A stretch of 44,394 bases of DNA from contig LIDE01000030.1 in NCBI GenBank assembly GCA_001438605.1, positions 1-44,394 of the forward strand, in the 5' to 3' direction. Position 1 is the first letter of the stretch; each line of letters starts with the position of its first letter. Positions 17,501 through 24,325 of the stretch are shown in pieces. The DNA is from SAR92 bacterium BACL16 MAG-120619-bin48 (GTDB taxonomy: Bacteria; Pseudomonadota; Gammaproteobacteria; Pseudomonadales; Porticoccaceae). The notes beneath the pieces are model-generated. The model was not told where the DNA came from. It did not search any database and saw nothing but the letters and a program-made list of their open reading frames with translations. The translations under genes and the position numbers were made by a program.

Positions 17501-17826
17501 TTAAGCAGCTCAGTCTCATTGTCCAAGTCCAGTTGAAATTGCCTGGAAGAACAATCAATCCAGTTTGATTCTGTTAAGCCATAAGATAAGTCAGGATTCT
17601 GATTTACTGGGTTTCCTCTCATCAAGAAAGCATTGTCGCCATCTCTCTCAACTTCTTGAAGGAAGGAGAACAACTTTGGCAATGTGAGAAGGTCTTCGTC
17701 TTGCAATGGTTGCTTAACCGCAGTATTTACTTGGGCGAAAGCAAAGTTTGAAGACTCAATTCCATGATGAACTTCTTTTCGAGCTTTAATATGCTCTGGA
17801 TTGGGCTGAACGATAGTCCAACCCAT
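14563..17826 (-). CDS. Primase-helicase type replication protein
   Basis: A 1087-residue two-part enzyme, cytoplasmic, acting on DNA. Residues about 95-205 carry marks of an archaeo-eukaryotic-type primase: DLD at 100-102 (metal ligands), SSSAGLG near 138-144, and VIDLSMYEPTRRHYIM near 188-202, a block seen in replication proteins of cryptic plasmids and prophages. Residues about 385-700 form an SF2 helicase related to origin-binding (Herpes_ori_bp/CyRepA-like) proteins: P-loop CMGTNKTK at 388-395, DEAS box at 479-482, VSSWAACGWDY near 642-652 and motif VI QMLRRMRMTR at 678-687. The C-terminus ends with a small Cys cluster (YCSCGC). The P-loop is slightly non-standard (TNKT instead of GxGKT). 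The start overlaps the upstream gene in TAATG. It is probably the initiator of the element; family assignment is from motifs only. Confidence 0.75.
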   Translation of the reverse strand: MGWTIVQPNPEHIKARKEVHHGIESSNFAFAQVNTAVKQPLQDEDLLTLPKLFSFLQEVERDGDNAFLMRGNPVNQNPDLSYGLTESNWIDCSSRQFQLDLDNETELLNQGSPLDDRVAVAMEDLPFLKNCRFIAQLSSSAGLGIVYKKNGEEKDCSKKYCLRLWVETDKAYSCLELQHHLADFSSVIDLSMYEPTRRHYIMRGHFLGTENLLKNEPHLKYYEGVALSLDEIPGEIKEAARKKTKTSLKKITTALDKTGKAWKTLYNTNRQYLVSELEKDAENGELANIRNPIFSELFRREALFSSGNCALLIDEMLNAPALMGDRDEKNLKDWAKLSGKKALSILKLEAESFRHNNFNSIENFEEIDLDKRDWSNLLNYRAVAIRSCMGTNKTKGVIYNLVMEAKASNKTVLIITPLIAVTLQIAEEIGIAHYHSMGEHESQKKRVFAEAPQFAVCYQSLKLYEEMGFVPEFDIVIIDEASQVFRAWTDPTQHLASSTMLFNILDKSKNAIILDADIDDELCLWGLSRIANFAPETSALYYNSASYLRDYKVAIEDNYGRTLQKIVNSINAGQRVAVFTSYGDDEGTLSALGLWLEMHCPGKKIKAFDSKTVRKSAPELKTNPNKTISDWIKNDELDCLLVSSWAACGWDYLVKGYDFDEVFVLSTGGFFSAQKIKQMLRRMRMTRKASVYISNPRHAAFKHKTFNAIENEKGIYESEMSRMDAWHVRAKEAHDMDLANVPWLLEELLEDGRALVQKIVSTEEEIESGNAVLVDWKEFKKEAEQEYADRNQSSREQVLRVLSNFKRAAPEGFIDFDEENISNKEMKALVNRSKRIDSNDAIRLCRLISMDEQERQEEDLRVKWQYNVLLGRLLDALWFELGELVDSESFFSFAHWYSDPESTPIYGDFDTLNLKGLRLNRSNLRALQEELSKSVGNDALTEPNRMLKPLVEAFDLTFTTKSDMDKLPKQERIGAKEGERNLFAYYQQTKEPGFIFKAKVTLKKAWCFTNIKRKQKAHKRLSKPEQDFLMSRPKSFMIKRKTFISYDWLHGMTRAVKAMDDKSGFSQNHTKYCSCGCQEEKRVVLSQ

Positions 17827-18191
17827 TATTCAATCTCCCAAAATGACTCATGCTTATCAATACGTTTCCACATTCTCATCAAAGCTTCAGCACGAACATA
17901 ACTCAGCTTATTTTTAAGCAGTATTTCCCAATCTTCAAATCCGATTTCTTCGGGACAAGCGGCTAGGATTATCTTTTCAAGATATTGTCTGGCTTTAAGC
18001 GGTCGGTCTAACCTGTATTTGTGAATCAGGTTATAAATAGACTTTTCACAACGACTCCGCCTTCCAAACTCTTTTATAATCTCTGAGGGAGTAAGGAGTG
18101 CGTAAAGTTGAAGTAAGTCTATGTCCGTTAATTCATAGAGTTCATGGCTTTGCCGACTACTAGAGTCTTTTGGGTATTTTCCTGATTTCAA
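17826..18191 (-). CDS. Small putative helix-turn-helix protein, element gene 1
   Basis: 121 residues, starting at TTG 18191, the only standard start in the frame. A GGAAG lies just upstream. The middle (LTPSEIIKEFGRRSRCEKSIYNLIHKYRLDRP) reads like a helix-turn-helix of a DNA-binding or terminase-small-subunit-like protein, but this is not a firm match. The open frame continues upstream with LGRPLKSGKYPKD, a common N-terminal style of such proteins, so the true start may be unusual. It is the first gene of the element operon, about 57 bases after the predicted transcription start, and is translationally coupled to the primase-helicase. Confidence 0.6.
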   Translation of the reverse strand: MKSGKYPKDSSSRQSHELYELTDIDLLQLYALLTPSEIIKEFGRRSRCEKSIYNLIHKYRLDRPLKARQYLEKIILAACPEEIGFEDWEILLKNKLSYVRAEALMRMWKRIDKHESFWEIE

Positions 18192-18254
18192 TGGTCTTCC
18201 AAGAGGCTTTGCGAGGGGTTGTAAAATGTCACTAAGTGATTGATTTATAAGTAT

Positions 18255-18283
18255 ATTATACAGATATATTGCTTTTCTGTAAA
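18255..18283 (-). promoter_or_regulatory. Near-consensus sigma-70 promoter of the element operon
   Basis: On the minus strand, TTTACA (18278-18283) and a perfect TATAAT (18255-18260) are separated by exactly 17 bases. This is the strongest-looking promoter in the window and drives the leftward five-gene operon. Confidence 0.8.
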
Positions 18284-18290
18284 GGGAAAT

Positions 18291-18311
18291 TTTTGCGTTG
18301 GTATCGCAAAA
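18291..18311. promoter_or_regulatory. Inverted repeat abutting the element promoter
   Basis: TTTTGCG (18291-18297) and CGCAAAA (18305-18311) are perfect inverted arms around a seven-base spacer, eight bases upstream of the -35 box. The place and shape suit an operator for a dimeric regulator, possibly the first gene product, or a replication initiator site. There is no direct evidence for either. Confidence 0.5.
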
Positions 18312-18351
18312 TGGTGGGTTGAGTAAAAATAGATTGCTGCTTTATTCCTGG

Positions 18352-18376
18352 CAAAAGAAAACCCGCCGAAGCGAGT
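18352..18376 (-). terminator. Minus-strand terminator with TTCG tetraloop
   Basis: On the minus strand ACTCGC, a TTCG loop and GCGGGT form a six-pair stem (one T-G wobble) followed by TTTTCTTTT. It would stop leftward transcripts from the aldolase operon before they enter the element promoter. Confidence 0.65.
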
Positions 18377-18551
18377 GTCCCACAAAACTTCCTAAAACCC
18401 TGCAACAAAACCCCAAGTCTCAGATACGCCGAACCCACCCCGGGGGTACCCCCCTTTTGTCAGAAGGGACTCCTGCTATACCCTAGTATTACTAATACGC
18501 TTGAATGAATTTCTTCATTGGTAGTTCAGTTATCACGCCGATGATCAGCAG
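18377..18551. other. Gene-free stretch right of the element
   Basis: Together with 18192-18376 this makes about 360 bases without a gene. Besides the sites listed, it holds a C-rich segment, a perfect 12-bp palindrome GGGGGTACCCCC (18442-18453), and a short TAGTA-T-TACTA inverted repeat (18484-18494). I see no coding sense in it. It is the most likely place for the right junction of the element, or for a replication origin, but no iterons are visible. Confidence 0.4.
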
Positions 18552-18756
18552 TCACAATTGATAGGTCCTGACAGCGACGGCTGATTCGAGGAATTTCCCT
18601 TCTTTATCATAAAAATTCTGGAGGCTGCGGCAGTGCAGCAACATCTGTGGGCTCATACTGAATAATCGCTCTAGCCCCTAATTCTGCCGCTAGCCTTTCA
18701 ATGACTTTCATCAAACTAAAATTAGACCAGAGGCTAAATAATAACTTGCCTAAAAG
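18552..18756 (-). pseudogene. Frameshifted C-terminal gene remnant of unknown family
   Basis: Two adjacent minus-strand frames read like one protein. The first, from about 18756 to TGA 18607, includes MKVIERLAAELGARAIIQYE and ends PQPPEFL. The second, ending at TGA 18552, reads FYDKEGKFLESAVAVRTYQL. Removing one T from the T5 run at the junction joins them as PPEFYDKEGKFLES. The amino-acid composition is that of a soluble enzyme, and both parts end abruptly. I take it as the tail of a gene broken by a one-base insertion and 5' truncation, directly after the aldolase gene. The family is not recognised. A short intact 34-codon ORF (18607-18711) is the alternative reading. Confidence 0.45.
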
Positions 18757-19535
18757 TTAGCCCGCGCTTTTTCAACCAGGTTTCTAGCCCCCTGTTTTAT
18801 AAAACCATGGTCTGAAGACATTAAAAAAAGCGTGACCCCTCGATTTCGCCAAAATTCGATGCTATCAATATTAGGGACAAAGATTCCGAGTTTTCTATTA
18901 TTTGCCTGAGCAGCAGCGCAGATTTTTTCAGCCGCCTCAATAACGACCTTATCAGTTGCAGCCGTCGCGCCAAGAGCGATTGTCAAGTCCATCATGCCAA
19001 CAAACAGGCAATCTATACCTTCTTGAGCCGATATCTCCTCAATGTGGTCCAAAGCAGCAAGATCTTCAATTTGAGCTATTACCGTAGTCTCTGACTGGTT
19101 AAGACTGATATTATCAGCAACGCTAGCTGCGCCATAACCCGCTGAGCGAGTAGAACCTGCATAGCCTCGCCCTGTCCTTCCATACCTAGCCGCAGTCGCA
19201 CAGGCCAAGGCTTTTTCAGGCGAATCGACGTGAGGAATAACAACACCCGTAGCGCCACAGTCAAGTGCGTTAAGTATTTGATCCGCCGATGAGGAGGCTA
19301 CCCGAACCAACGCAGGCTTCTGCACTGCGCGAAAGGCCAACAAACAGCTGTCTATGTCGCGGCGATCGAACGGGGAGTGTTCGGCATCAAAACAAACAAC
19401 GTCTAAGTCTGTACTTGCCAATACCTCTGCAACCATCATCGAGGGAGTTTTAATAAAAGTGCCAATGAGACATTCCCCTGAAAGCAACTTCTGGCGAAAA
19501 TTATTGTGTGGATTAAAAGCGCTCATATTGATCAT
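18750..19535 (-). CDS. HpcH/HpaI-family 2-oxo-acid aldolase
   Basis: Class II aldolase of the citrate-lyase-like TIM-barrel family. It cleaves 2-oxo-3-deoxy acids to pyruvate plus an aldehyde with a divalent metal (family knowledge). Family marks are CLIGTFIKTPSMMVAEVLA at the N-terminus, VVCFDAEHSPFDRRDI with the Glu-His pair, GATGVVIPHVDSPEKA, RGYAGSTRSAGYG and CLFVGMMDLTIALG. 261 residues, cytoplasmic. It follows the alpha/beta hydrolase gene by 15 bases in the lacI operon, so it probably supplies the final carbon-carbon cleavage of this pathway. The closest named functions are RhmA (2-keto-3-deoxyrhamnonate) and HpaI; the sequence does not decide between them. Confidence 0.85.
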   Translation of the reverse strand: MINMSAFNPHNNFRQKLLSGECLIGTFIKTPSMMVAEVLASTDLDVVCFDAEHSPFDRRDIDSCLLAFRAVQKPALVRVASSSADQILNALDCGATGVVIPHVDSPEKALACATAARYGRTGRGYAGSTRSAGYGAASVADNISLNQSETTVIAQIEDLAALDHIEEISAQEGIDCLFVGMMDLTIALGATAATDKVVIEAAEKICAAAQANNRKLGIFVPNIDSIEFWRNRGVTLFLMSSDHGFIKQGARNLVEKARANF

Positions 19536-19550
19536 CTTTAGTAGTTAAAG

Positions 19551-20255
19551 TTAAGATTTGAGCCAACTATCGAGGGCTCTATTCACCTGTTCAGGCGCAT
19601 CAAGAGTACTGAGGTGGCCTGCCTCTTCAATCACTTCCAGCGTGGCATGTTTGATTTCACCGGCCATGTCGCGATGTAACCTTTCATTGCACAGCGCATC
19701 ATGCATGCCGCAAAGAATAAGCGCAGGACAGTCGATATCCTTTAACGTGCTCCAGCTATCAGGACGGCACTCTAACGCGCGCCATTGATTGATAAATCCA
19801 TCGACGCCCGCGTCCAAGGCCATTTCCATGACTACAGGCTCGAGGCGTAATAGCTGTTTCGAATCGAATCCATATTTCGGTAGCAACTCTTGGCTAACTA
19901 AGGTCTTCACACTCTCGATGCCGCCTAGCGTAATACTGCTGATCTGCTGATGTCGAATGGCACCACGCCCTGGCAGTTCAGCGTACGGGTTGGTGCCAAG
20001 TAAAGCGAGCTTTCTAACGCGTTGAGGCGCCTGTCTCAATATTTCAAAAGCAATGATGCCACCCATTGAAAGCCCTGCTAACGCAAACTCTGCGGGCGCC
20101 TCGGCAAGGGTTTTAATCGCCATGGCTTGAATCGTATCACAACCTGAAAAATCAGCGACTATCACCTCTCTCTGCTGGGTGAAAAAAGAGATTTGATGCT
20201 GAAAAAGCTGCTCGTTACAAAGGGAACCCGGCAACAGTAATAAGGGTAATGCCAC
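19551..20255 (-). CDS. Alpha/beta hydrolase (lactonase/esterase type)
   Basis: A cytoplasmic alpha/beta hydrolase of about 234 residues. LLLLPGSLCNEQLF is the oxyanion strand, LAGLSMGGIIAFE holds the nucleophile serine, LILCGMHDALC the acid and EEAGHLSTLDAPEQV the histidine. Small enzymes of this shape include 3-oxoadipate enol-lactonase-like and carboxylesterase families. I set the start at GTG 20255, eight bases after AGGAG. A TTG at 20276 would precede this ribosome site. It lies 36 bases after lacI and 15 before the aldolase gene, so it belongs to the regulated pathway, perhaps cleaving an ester or lactone intermediate. Confidence 0.85.
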   Translation of the reverse strand: MALPLLLLPGSLCNEQLFQHQISFFTQQREVIVADFSGCDTIQAMAIKTLAEAPAEFALAGLSMGGIIAFEILRQAPQRVRKLALLGTNPYAELPGRGAIRHQQISSITLGGIESVKTLVSQELLPKYGFDSKQLLRLEPVVMEMALDAGVDGFINQWRALECRPDSWSTLKDIDCPALILCGMHDALCNERLHRDMAGEIKHATLEVIEEAGHLSTLDAPEQVNRALDSWLKS

Positions 20256-20291
20256 CAACTTCGCTCCTATTAACAAGATACAATCTAAACG

Positions 20292-21335
20292 CTAGTCCAA
20301 CTGAGCAGTAGCACCATGTCTTACACTGCCGGCAAAAAGACGTTTCTCAGCAGGCAATTCAGGCTGTTCAATACGCTCCAAAAGCATCTCGACCGCAGCC
20401 TCCACCATTCGCTCTAGAGGTTGCAGGACCGTTGTTAAATCGTAGTTGAGCCAAGCAGCAGCATCGACGCCATCAAAGCCAACGACAGATATATCCTTAG
20501 GTATATTGGCCTTGTATTCAATGCGCAGTGTATCCAGACAACCAATGGCCATAATGTCATTGGTACAAACAAAGGCATCTGGATTGTGCATTGCCGAGTT
20601 CATCACTTCTCGCGTTAAGCTGCAGGCGCGTTGATAACTATAATCACCTTCCACCTCGACAATATCAACCGCCAAACCTTTAAGTTGCGCCACTGCACCC
20701 TGAGTTCTTGCTGTGCTTACTGGAGAATCCACTGGCCCGCTCATTACTACAAATGACTTGCGACCGCTGTTTAGCAGACCTTCAACTAACGAGCGCTCGC
20801 CCTCATAATGATCACAGCAAACAGACGATACCGTACTTTGAGGGTAGAGACGATTATAGAAAACTAAGGGAATGCCACGGTCTTCACAAGCACTTATCTG
20901 GACCTCAGTGAATTGAGCCGCGGCAATAATTCCATCAACTTGATATTGCCAGACCTTCTCTAAAACCTTGTCAACATCGCTCTCTTTATCAAGAGTAAAT
21001 AAGAGTATATGAATATCTTTTTCAGCAAATTTACGATTTAACTGAGAAAGAACTTGCGGGTAATTAAGATTGGTTAGCTCGGTAATGAGTACACCGACAA
21101 TGTTTGATCGGCCAGAAATTAATCCACGGGCAATGGCATTTGGCTGATAGCCTAAGGATTTGGCAGCACCGTCAACTTTCGCGCGCGTTTTGGCTGAGAC
21201 ACTGGCCCCTGCCTTAAAACAGCGTGACACTGCTGATTGAGAGACTCCAGCGACGCGAGCAACGTCATACGAGGTAGCTCGCTTACCTTCAAGGTTAATA
21301 GTTGTTGACTTAACGTCTCGCGTTTTATTTTTCAT
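20292..21335 (-). CDS. LacI-family transcriptional repressor
   Basis: 347 residues. The DNA-binding head is near the N-terminus (ATSYDVARVAGVSQSAVSRC, hinge region YQPNAIARGLISGRS). A periplasmic-binding-protein-like sensor domain follows (NIVGVLITELTNLNYPQVL, VFYNRLYP, VCTNDIMAIGCLD, ISVVGFDGVD). The ATG at 21335 is preferred over a TTG at 21368 because the perfect TATAAT of its promoter lies at 21368-21373, so the TTG would be upstream of the transcript start. It is divergent from the SnoaL-like operon. Centred CG palindromes with TTCGAA, as LacI proteins usually bind, lie in its own promoter and before most units of the locus. It is very probably the local regulator, responding to a pathway intermediate. 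Confidence 0.92.
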   Translation of the reverse strand: MKNKTRDVKSTTINLEGKRATSYDVARVAGVSQSAVSRCFKAGASVSAKTRAKVDGAAKSLGYQPNAIARGLISGRSNIVGVLITELTNLNYPQVLSQLNRKFAEKDIHILLFTLDKESDVDKVLEKVWQYQVDGIIAAAQFTEVQISACEDRGIPLVFYNRLYPQSTVSSVCCDHYEGERSLVEGLLNSGRKSFVVMSGPVDSPVSTARTQGAVAQLKGLAVDIVEVEGDYSYQRACSLTREVMNSAMHNPDAFVCTNDIMAIGCLDTLRIEYKANIPKDISVVGFDGVDAAAWLNYDLTTVLQPLERMVEAAVEMLLERIEQPELPAEKRLFAGSVRHGATAQLD

Positions 21336-21367
21336 ACCTCTAACTGGAAAGCTCCTATAGGCACTCA

Positions 21368-21401
21368 ATTATAAGTTAACGTGCAATGCATTCGAAAATC
21401 T
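21368..21401 (-). promoter_or_regulatory. lacI promoter with operator O1
   Basis: On the minus strand a perfect TATAAT lies at 21368-21373. The operator GCATTCGAAAAT, within 21386-21401, covers the -35 position. Binding there would give autorepression. The remaining divergent gap (about 21400-21620) shows no further motif that I can support. Confidence 0.6.
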
Positions 21402-21620
21402 CGCAGCATACTAACACAGCCCCAACATTTTTGGTGGTGAGCAAGGTATCCACTCAAGCTGTTTAGTAGCTGTCTTTAAACCAACTTAGGCCACACTACA
21501 CTGTCCGTTACTCGCAGTATGTTATCGCTTCTTAGTAAGGCCCAACAACGCCCTTTAAGATCATCGGCAAAACACATCGCTTCTTGCCAGGCGATAAACA
21601 AGTATTATCTTGTAAAAAGT

Positions 21621-21650
21621 TTGACTTTAATTTTGCATTCGAAGTACATT
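21621..21650 (+). promoter_or_regulatory. Promoter/operator O2 of the SnoaL-like operon
   Basis: TTGACT (21621-21626) and TACATT (21645-21650) are 18 bases apart. The operator GCATTCGAAGTACA (21635-21648) lies between and into the -10, so bound repressor would block RNA polymerase. Operator and flank (ACTTTAATTT before it) are almost identical to O3 on the other strand. Confidence 0.65.
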
Positions 21651-21689
21651 AGCATTCTACTCAAAAATATTCCCCTTGGGAACACTTAG

Positions 21690-22697
21690 ATGAAGAATGC
21701 CGCGCCAAGTAACAACAGTATTATTACTAGTCTATTTGAATCACTGCAAGACCCTGAAAGAGCGCAGACTTTACTCTCTCAGCAGGTTGGAGAGCACTTC
21801 GCCTGGCATGGACCCAAGCCGTTTAAACCCTGTTTCAGTTCGAATGAATGGTGCTCGACGTTTTGGCTACCCTTTATTGATGCGTTTTTGGGGTTATCCC
21901 GAGAAACTCACATGCTGTTTGGCGGAATAAGCGAGGGCAAGGCTGACAAAAGTCCCGATGGGCAATCGTGGGTAGGCGCAACTGGCTATTATCATGGCGT
22001 TTTCTCAAAATCCTGGCTTGGGTTTGAACCGACTCATCAAGTGATCAAGCTAAGATGGGGTGAATTTTTCCGCATGGAAGAGGGAAAAATTATCGAGATG
22101 TATACTCTTTTCGACATCATTGACTTCCTCCAGCAAATCAATAAAAACCCCCTACCCCCCAGCCATGGCGTAGATTTTGTGTATCCTAGCCCGGCGGGCA
22201 TCAACGGAGTTCTACTCGATGCGAGCGATCCGGCTAAAACAGCAGAGTCAATGAGACTGATACGTGCATTTCTATTTGAGGGGCTCAATAATTTTGACAA
22301 AGAAGATCTCACCAGCATGGGTGTAGCTGACTTTTTCCATGATAATGTTAACTGGTACGGCCCTGGCGGAATAGGCGCATGCCTCAGTCTTAGAGAGTTT
22401 CAAGACTACCACCAGCAGCATTGGCTAACAGCATTCCCAGATCGCAAAGTGCAGGACCTAGATAGTTTATTTGCCGAGGGTGATTTTGTCGGATCTTCAG
22501 GCTGGGCTGGCGTTACCTCACAGCATACAGGACAGTACCTTAGTGCTGAGGCTACAGGTAACAGGATCAACTTCAATGGAATGGATTTTTGGCTTCGACG
22601 CGGTGACAAGTTTGTCGAAAACTGGGTCTTTGTTGACATGATTGATCTCTTCGATCAATTTGGTATTGATTTACTGCAACAGGCAAGAGAGCTTTAG
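21690..22697 (+). CDS. Tandem SnoaL/NTF2-like protein 1
   Basis: 335 residues made of two predicted cone-shaped NTF2-like domains (about 10-165 and 185-335). The second carries NWYGPGGIGACLSLREFQ, the HQQHWLTAFPDRK block, and FNGMDFWLRRGDKFVENW, which recur in its three closest neighbours. The first has HFAWHGPKPF and GYYHGVFSKSWLGFEPT. The fold includes polyketide cyclases, ester cyclases, dehydratases and a gamma-formaldehyde lyase of lignin catabolism (family knowledge). No signal peptide, so cytoplasmic. It is first in a three-gene operon (gap of five bases to the next) behind operator O2. The exact reaction is unknown. Confidence 0.8.
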   Translation: MKNAAPSNNSIITSLFESLQDPERAQTLLSQQVGEHFAWHGPKPFKPCFSSNEWCSTFWLPFIDAFLGLSRETHMLFGGISEGKADKSPDGQSWVGATGYYHGVFSKSWLGFEPTHQVIKLRWGEFFRMEEGKIIEMYTLFDIIDFLQQINKNPLPPSHGVDFVYPSPAGINGVLLDASDPAKTAESMRLIRAFLFEGLNNFDKEDLTSMGVADFFHDNVNWYGPGGIGACLSLREFQDYHQQHWLTAFPDRKVQDLDSLFAEGDFVGSSGWAGVTSQHTGQYLSAEATGNRINFNGMDFWLRRGDKFVENWVFVDMIDLFDQFGIDLLQQAREL

Positions 22698-22702
22698 ACG
22701 CT

Positions 22703-23707
22703 ATGACCGATCATTCCTCCAATAAGCAGCTTATTCTCGATTACTTTGATGCGATAGAAAAATCTACTACGGAAGATATTTCCTATACGATCGATCAATT
22801 TATTGCTGACGATTACCACTGGTATGGGGTATACCCATTTGAGGAGCAAGAGAATGCCCAGGGTGTGGCTAAGGCCTTCTGGATACCCTTTCTTAGTGCC
22901 TGGTCGCCAGTCCGGCGCCGCCAGGACGTATTCATGGGCGGCACTAGCGAGATCGATGGCACCCAGTGGGTGACCAGTATGGGTCACTTCCAGGGTCTTT
23001 TTGACAATGATTGGCTGGGCATTCCAGCTACTGGCAAGCTGGCCTATTTACGGTATGCGGAATTTCACAATATAAAAGACGGCAAGATCGTTCGCAGTAG
23101 TTTTTTTTGTGACATTATTGGCGTCATGCACCAAGCCGGTATTGACCCGTTGCCTATGCAAACCGGCGCCTCTGTCATTGTTCCCGGGCCTAAAACCCAT
23201 GACGGTATTCAGATTGCCAACCAACCCGAAAGTGAATCTCAAAAAACCATGGCGGTGCTCAACCAAATGATAGCTGATCTAGATGAGCTAAATCATTCAG
23301 GTGAAGGTCGCTATCCTCCTGAAATATTGGAGCGATCATGGCACTCTGATATGAGTTGGTATGGGCCTGCCGGTATTGGATCGACCTATACTATTCGTCG
23401 TTATCAGGAACAGCATTCCTACCCGTTTAGAGAAGGCCTAAAAGACAAAGTGTATAACGGTCATATTTGTCGCTATGCTGATGGCGACTACGCCTGCTTT
23501 TTTGGCTGGCCTAATTTGACCCATACGCCAACCGGTGGGTTTCTGGGTCTCCCGGGAAATGACTGCCGAGTCGATATGCGCGTCGTCGATGTTTACCGGC
23601 GCGATGGTGACAAACTCGCCGAGAACTGGGTCATTATTGATTTGCCCTGGTGGCTAAAGCAGCAAGGGGTAGATATTCTTGAGCGCTGTAAAAATATAAC
23701 CTCTTAA
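22703..23707 (+). CDS. Tandem SnoaL/NTF2-like protein 2
   Basis: 334 residues, again two NTF2-like domains, clearly a paralogue of the preceding gene. Matching blocks are DDYHWYGVYPF, MGHFQGLFDNDWLGIPATG, SWYGPAGIGSTYTIRRYQ, GWPNLTHTPTGGFLGLPG and YRRDGDKLAENWVIIDLP. The loop residues around the WYGPxGIG motif are kept, but the second half of the C-terminal domain differs, which suggests divided roles (for example a hetero-oligomer or consecutive steps). It begins five bases after the stop of protein 1, so the two are probably made in equal amounts. The function is unknown beyond the fold. Confidence 0.8.
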   Translation: MTDHSSNKQLILDYFDAIEKSTTEDISYTIDQFIADDYHWYGVYPFEEQENAQGVAKAFWIPFLSAWSPVRRRQDVFMGGTSEIDGTQWVTSMGHFQGLFDNDWLGIPATGKLAYLRYAEFHNIKDGKIVRSSFFCDIIGVMHQAGIDPLPMQTGASVIVPGPKTHDGIQIANQPESESQKTMAVLNQMIADLDELNHSGEGRYPPEILERSWHSDMSWYGPAGIGSTYTIRRYQEQHSYPFREGLKDKVYNGHICRYADGDYACFFGWPNLTHTPTGGFLGLPGNDCRVDMRVVDVYRRDGDKLAENWVIIDLPWWLKQQGVDILERCKNITS

Positions 23708-23731
23708 ACGCTGACTGCGAAGACTTTGGCT

Positions 23732-24271
23732 ATGAGTATGAAAAGATCAAGACCCTCACAGGCTACGCTAACGGCCAACAATGACCTAAGTAAAACTGCC
23801 GAAACTCTGGCAGTCGTTGATGCCATGGTGGACGGTCTTAATGATCATGATATTGACACCATGGATAGATTTTTTAGTAAATCGTTTCGCTGGATAGGAA
23901 ATGCTGGCTGCGGTTATAAAGTTGGTCTAAATGAATTTCAAGAAAATTGGCAGCGCCCATTTCAAGACGCTTTTTCCGATAAGGTCTGTGTCGACGAAGC
24001 AAGAGTAACCGAGGGTGAATGGTGCTCTGCTTTTGGTCGCCAAGAGGCGGTGCATTCTGGTGACTTTATGGGCATCCCGGCAACTCACAAAAAAATTGAA
24101 ATTCGCTATATGGATTTTTGGAAAGTGGTTGATGGAAAAATTGTTGATAACTGGGTTATGGTTGATTTTCCATCGATATTACAGCAACTTGGAGTTGACC
24201 CATTCGGCGGCTATGGGTGGGAAAAGATGGATTCTCAAAGAGCTCCTATTCAAAATGGCGAAGAGTCCTAA
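23732..24271 (+). CDS. Single-domain SnoaL-like protein 3
   Basis: 179 residues (start at ATG 23732; a TTG at 23726 and an ATG at 23738 are also possible). One NTF2-like domain matching the C-terminal domains of proteins 1 and 2: FRWIGNAGCGYKVGLNEFQ, RPFQDAFSDKVC, HSGDFMGIPATHKKIEIRY and KIVDNWVMVDFPSILQQLGVDP. The usual WYGPxGIG reads WIGNAGCG here, so the pocket entrance differs. It is last in the O2 operon, 24 bases after protein 2, and converges on the minus-strand paralogue at 24326. It probably acts as a dimer, as family members usually do. Confidence 0.78.
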   Translation: MSMKRSRPSQATLTANNDLSKTAETLAVVDAMVDGLNDHDIDTMDRFFSKSFRWIGNAGCGYKVGLNEFQENWQRPFQDAFSDKVCVDEARVTEGEWCSAFGRQEAVHSGDFMGIPATHKKIEIRYMDFWKVVDGKIVDNWVMVDFPSILQQLGVDPFGGYGWEKMDSQRAPIQNGEES

Positions 24272-24325
24272 TCCTCCATAATTAAATATCAATATCCTGA
24301 TCTGAAAATTCGCATCAAAGGCTTT

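Larger units (their letters stand above)
13176..18311 (-). mobile_element. Putative cryptic replicon / satellite-like element
   Basis: A compact AT-rich block, unlike the GC-richer core on its left, transcribed leftward from one promoter (18255-18283) to one terminator (13176-13208). It holds a large primase-helicase type replication protein and four small unrecognised proteins with tight or overlapping junctions (TAATG and ATGA). It lies directly upstream of a tRNA pair. Self-contained replication genes next to tRNAs are typical of plasmid-derived, phage-satellite or integrative elements (established knowledge). No integrase, relaxase, capsid or terminase gene, and no flanking direct repeat, is visible, so the limits given are only those of the transcription unit. 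Confidence 0.5.

Noticed and set aside
18442-18453. GGGGGTACCCCC palindrome as a possible att or origin site
   Set aside because: No second copy on the other side of the element and no recombinase gene, so only described as sequence.
18484-18494. TAGTATTAC resembling the nick site of rolling-circle replicons
   Set aside because: No rolling-circle Rep is present; the element protein is a primase-helicase, and the short motif can arise by chance.
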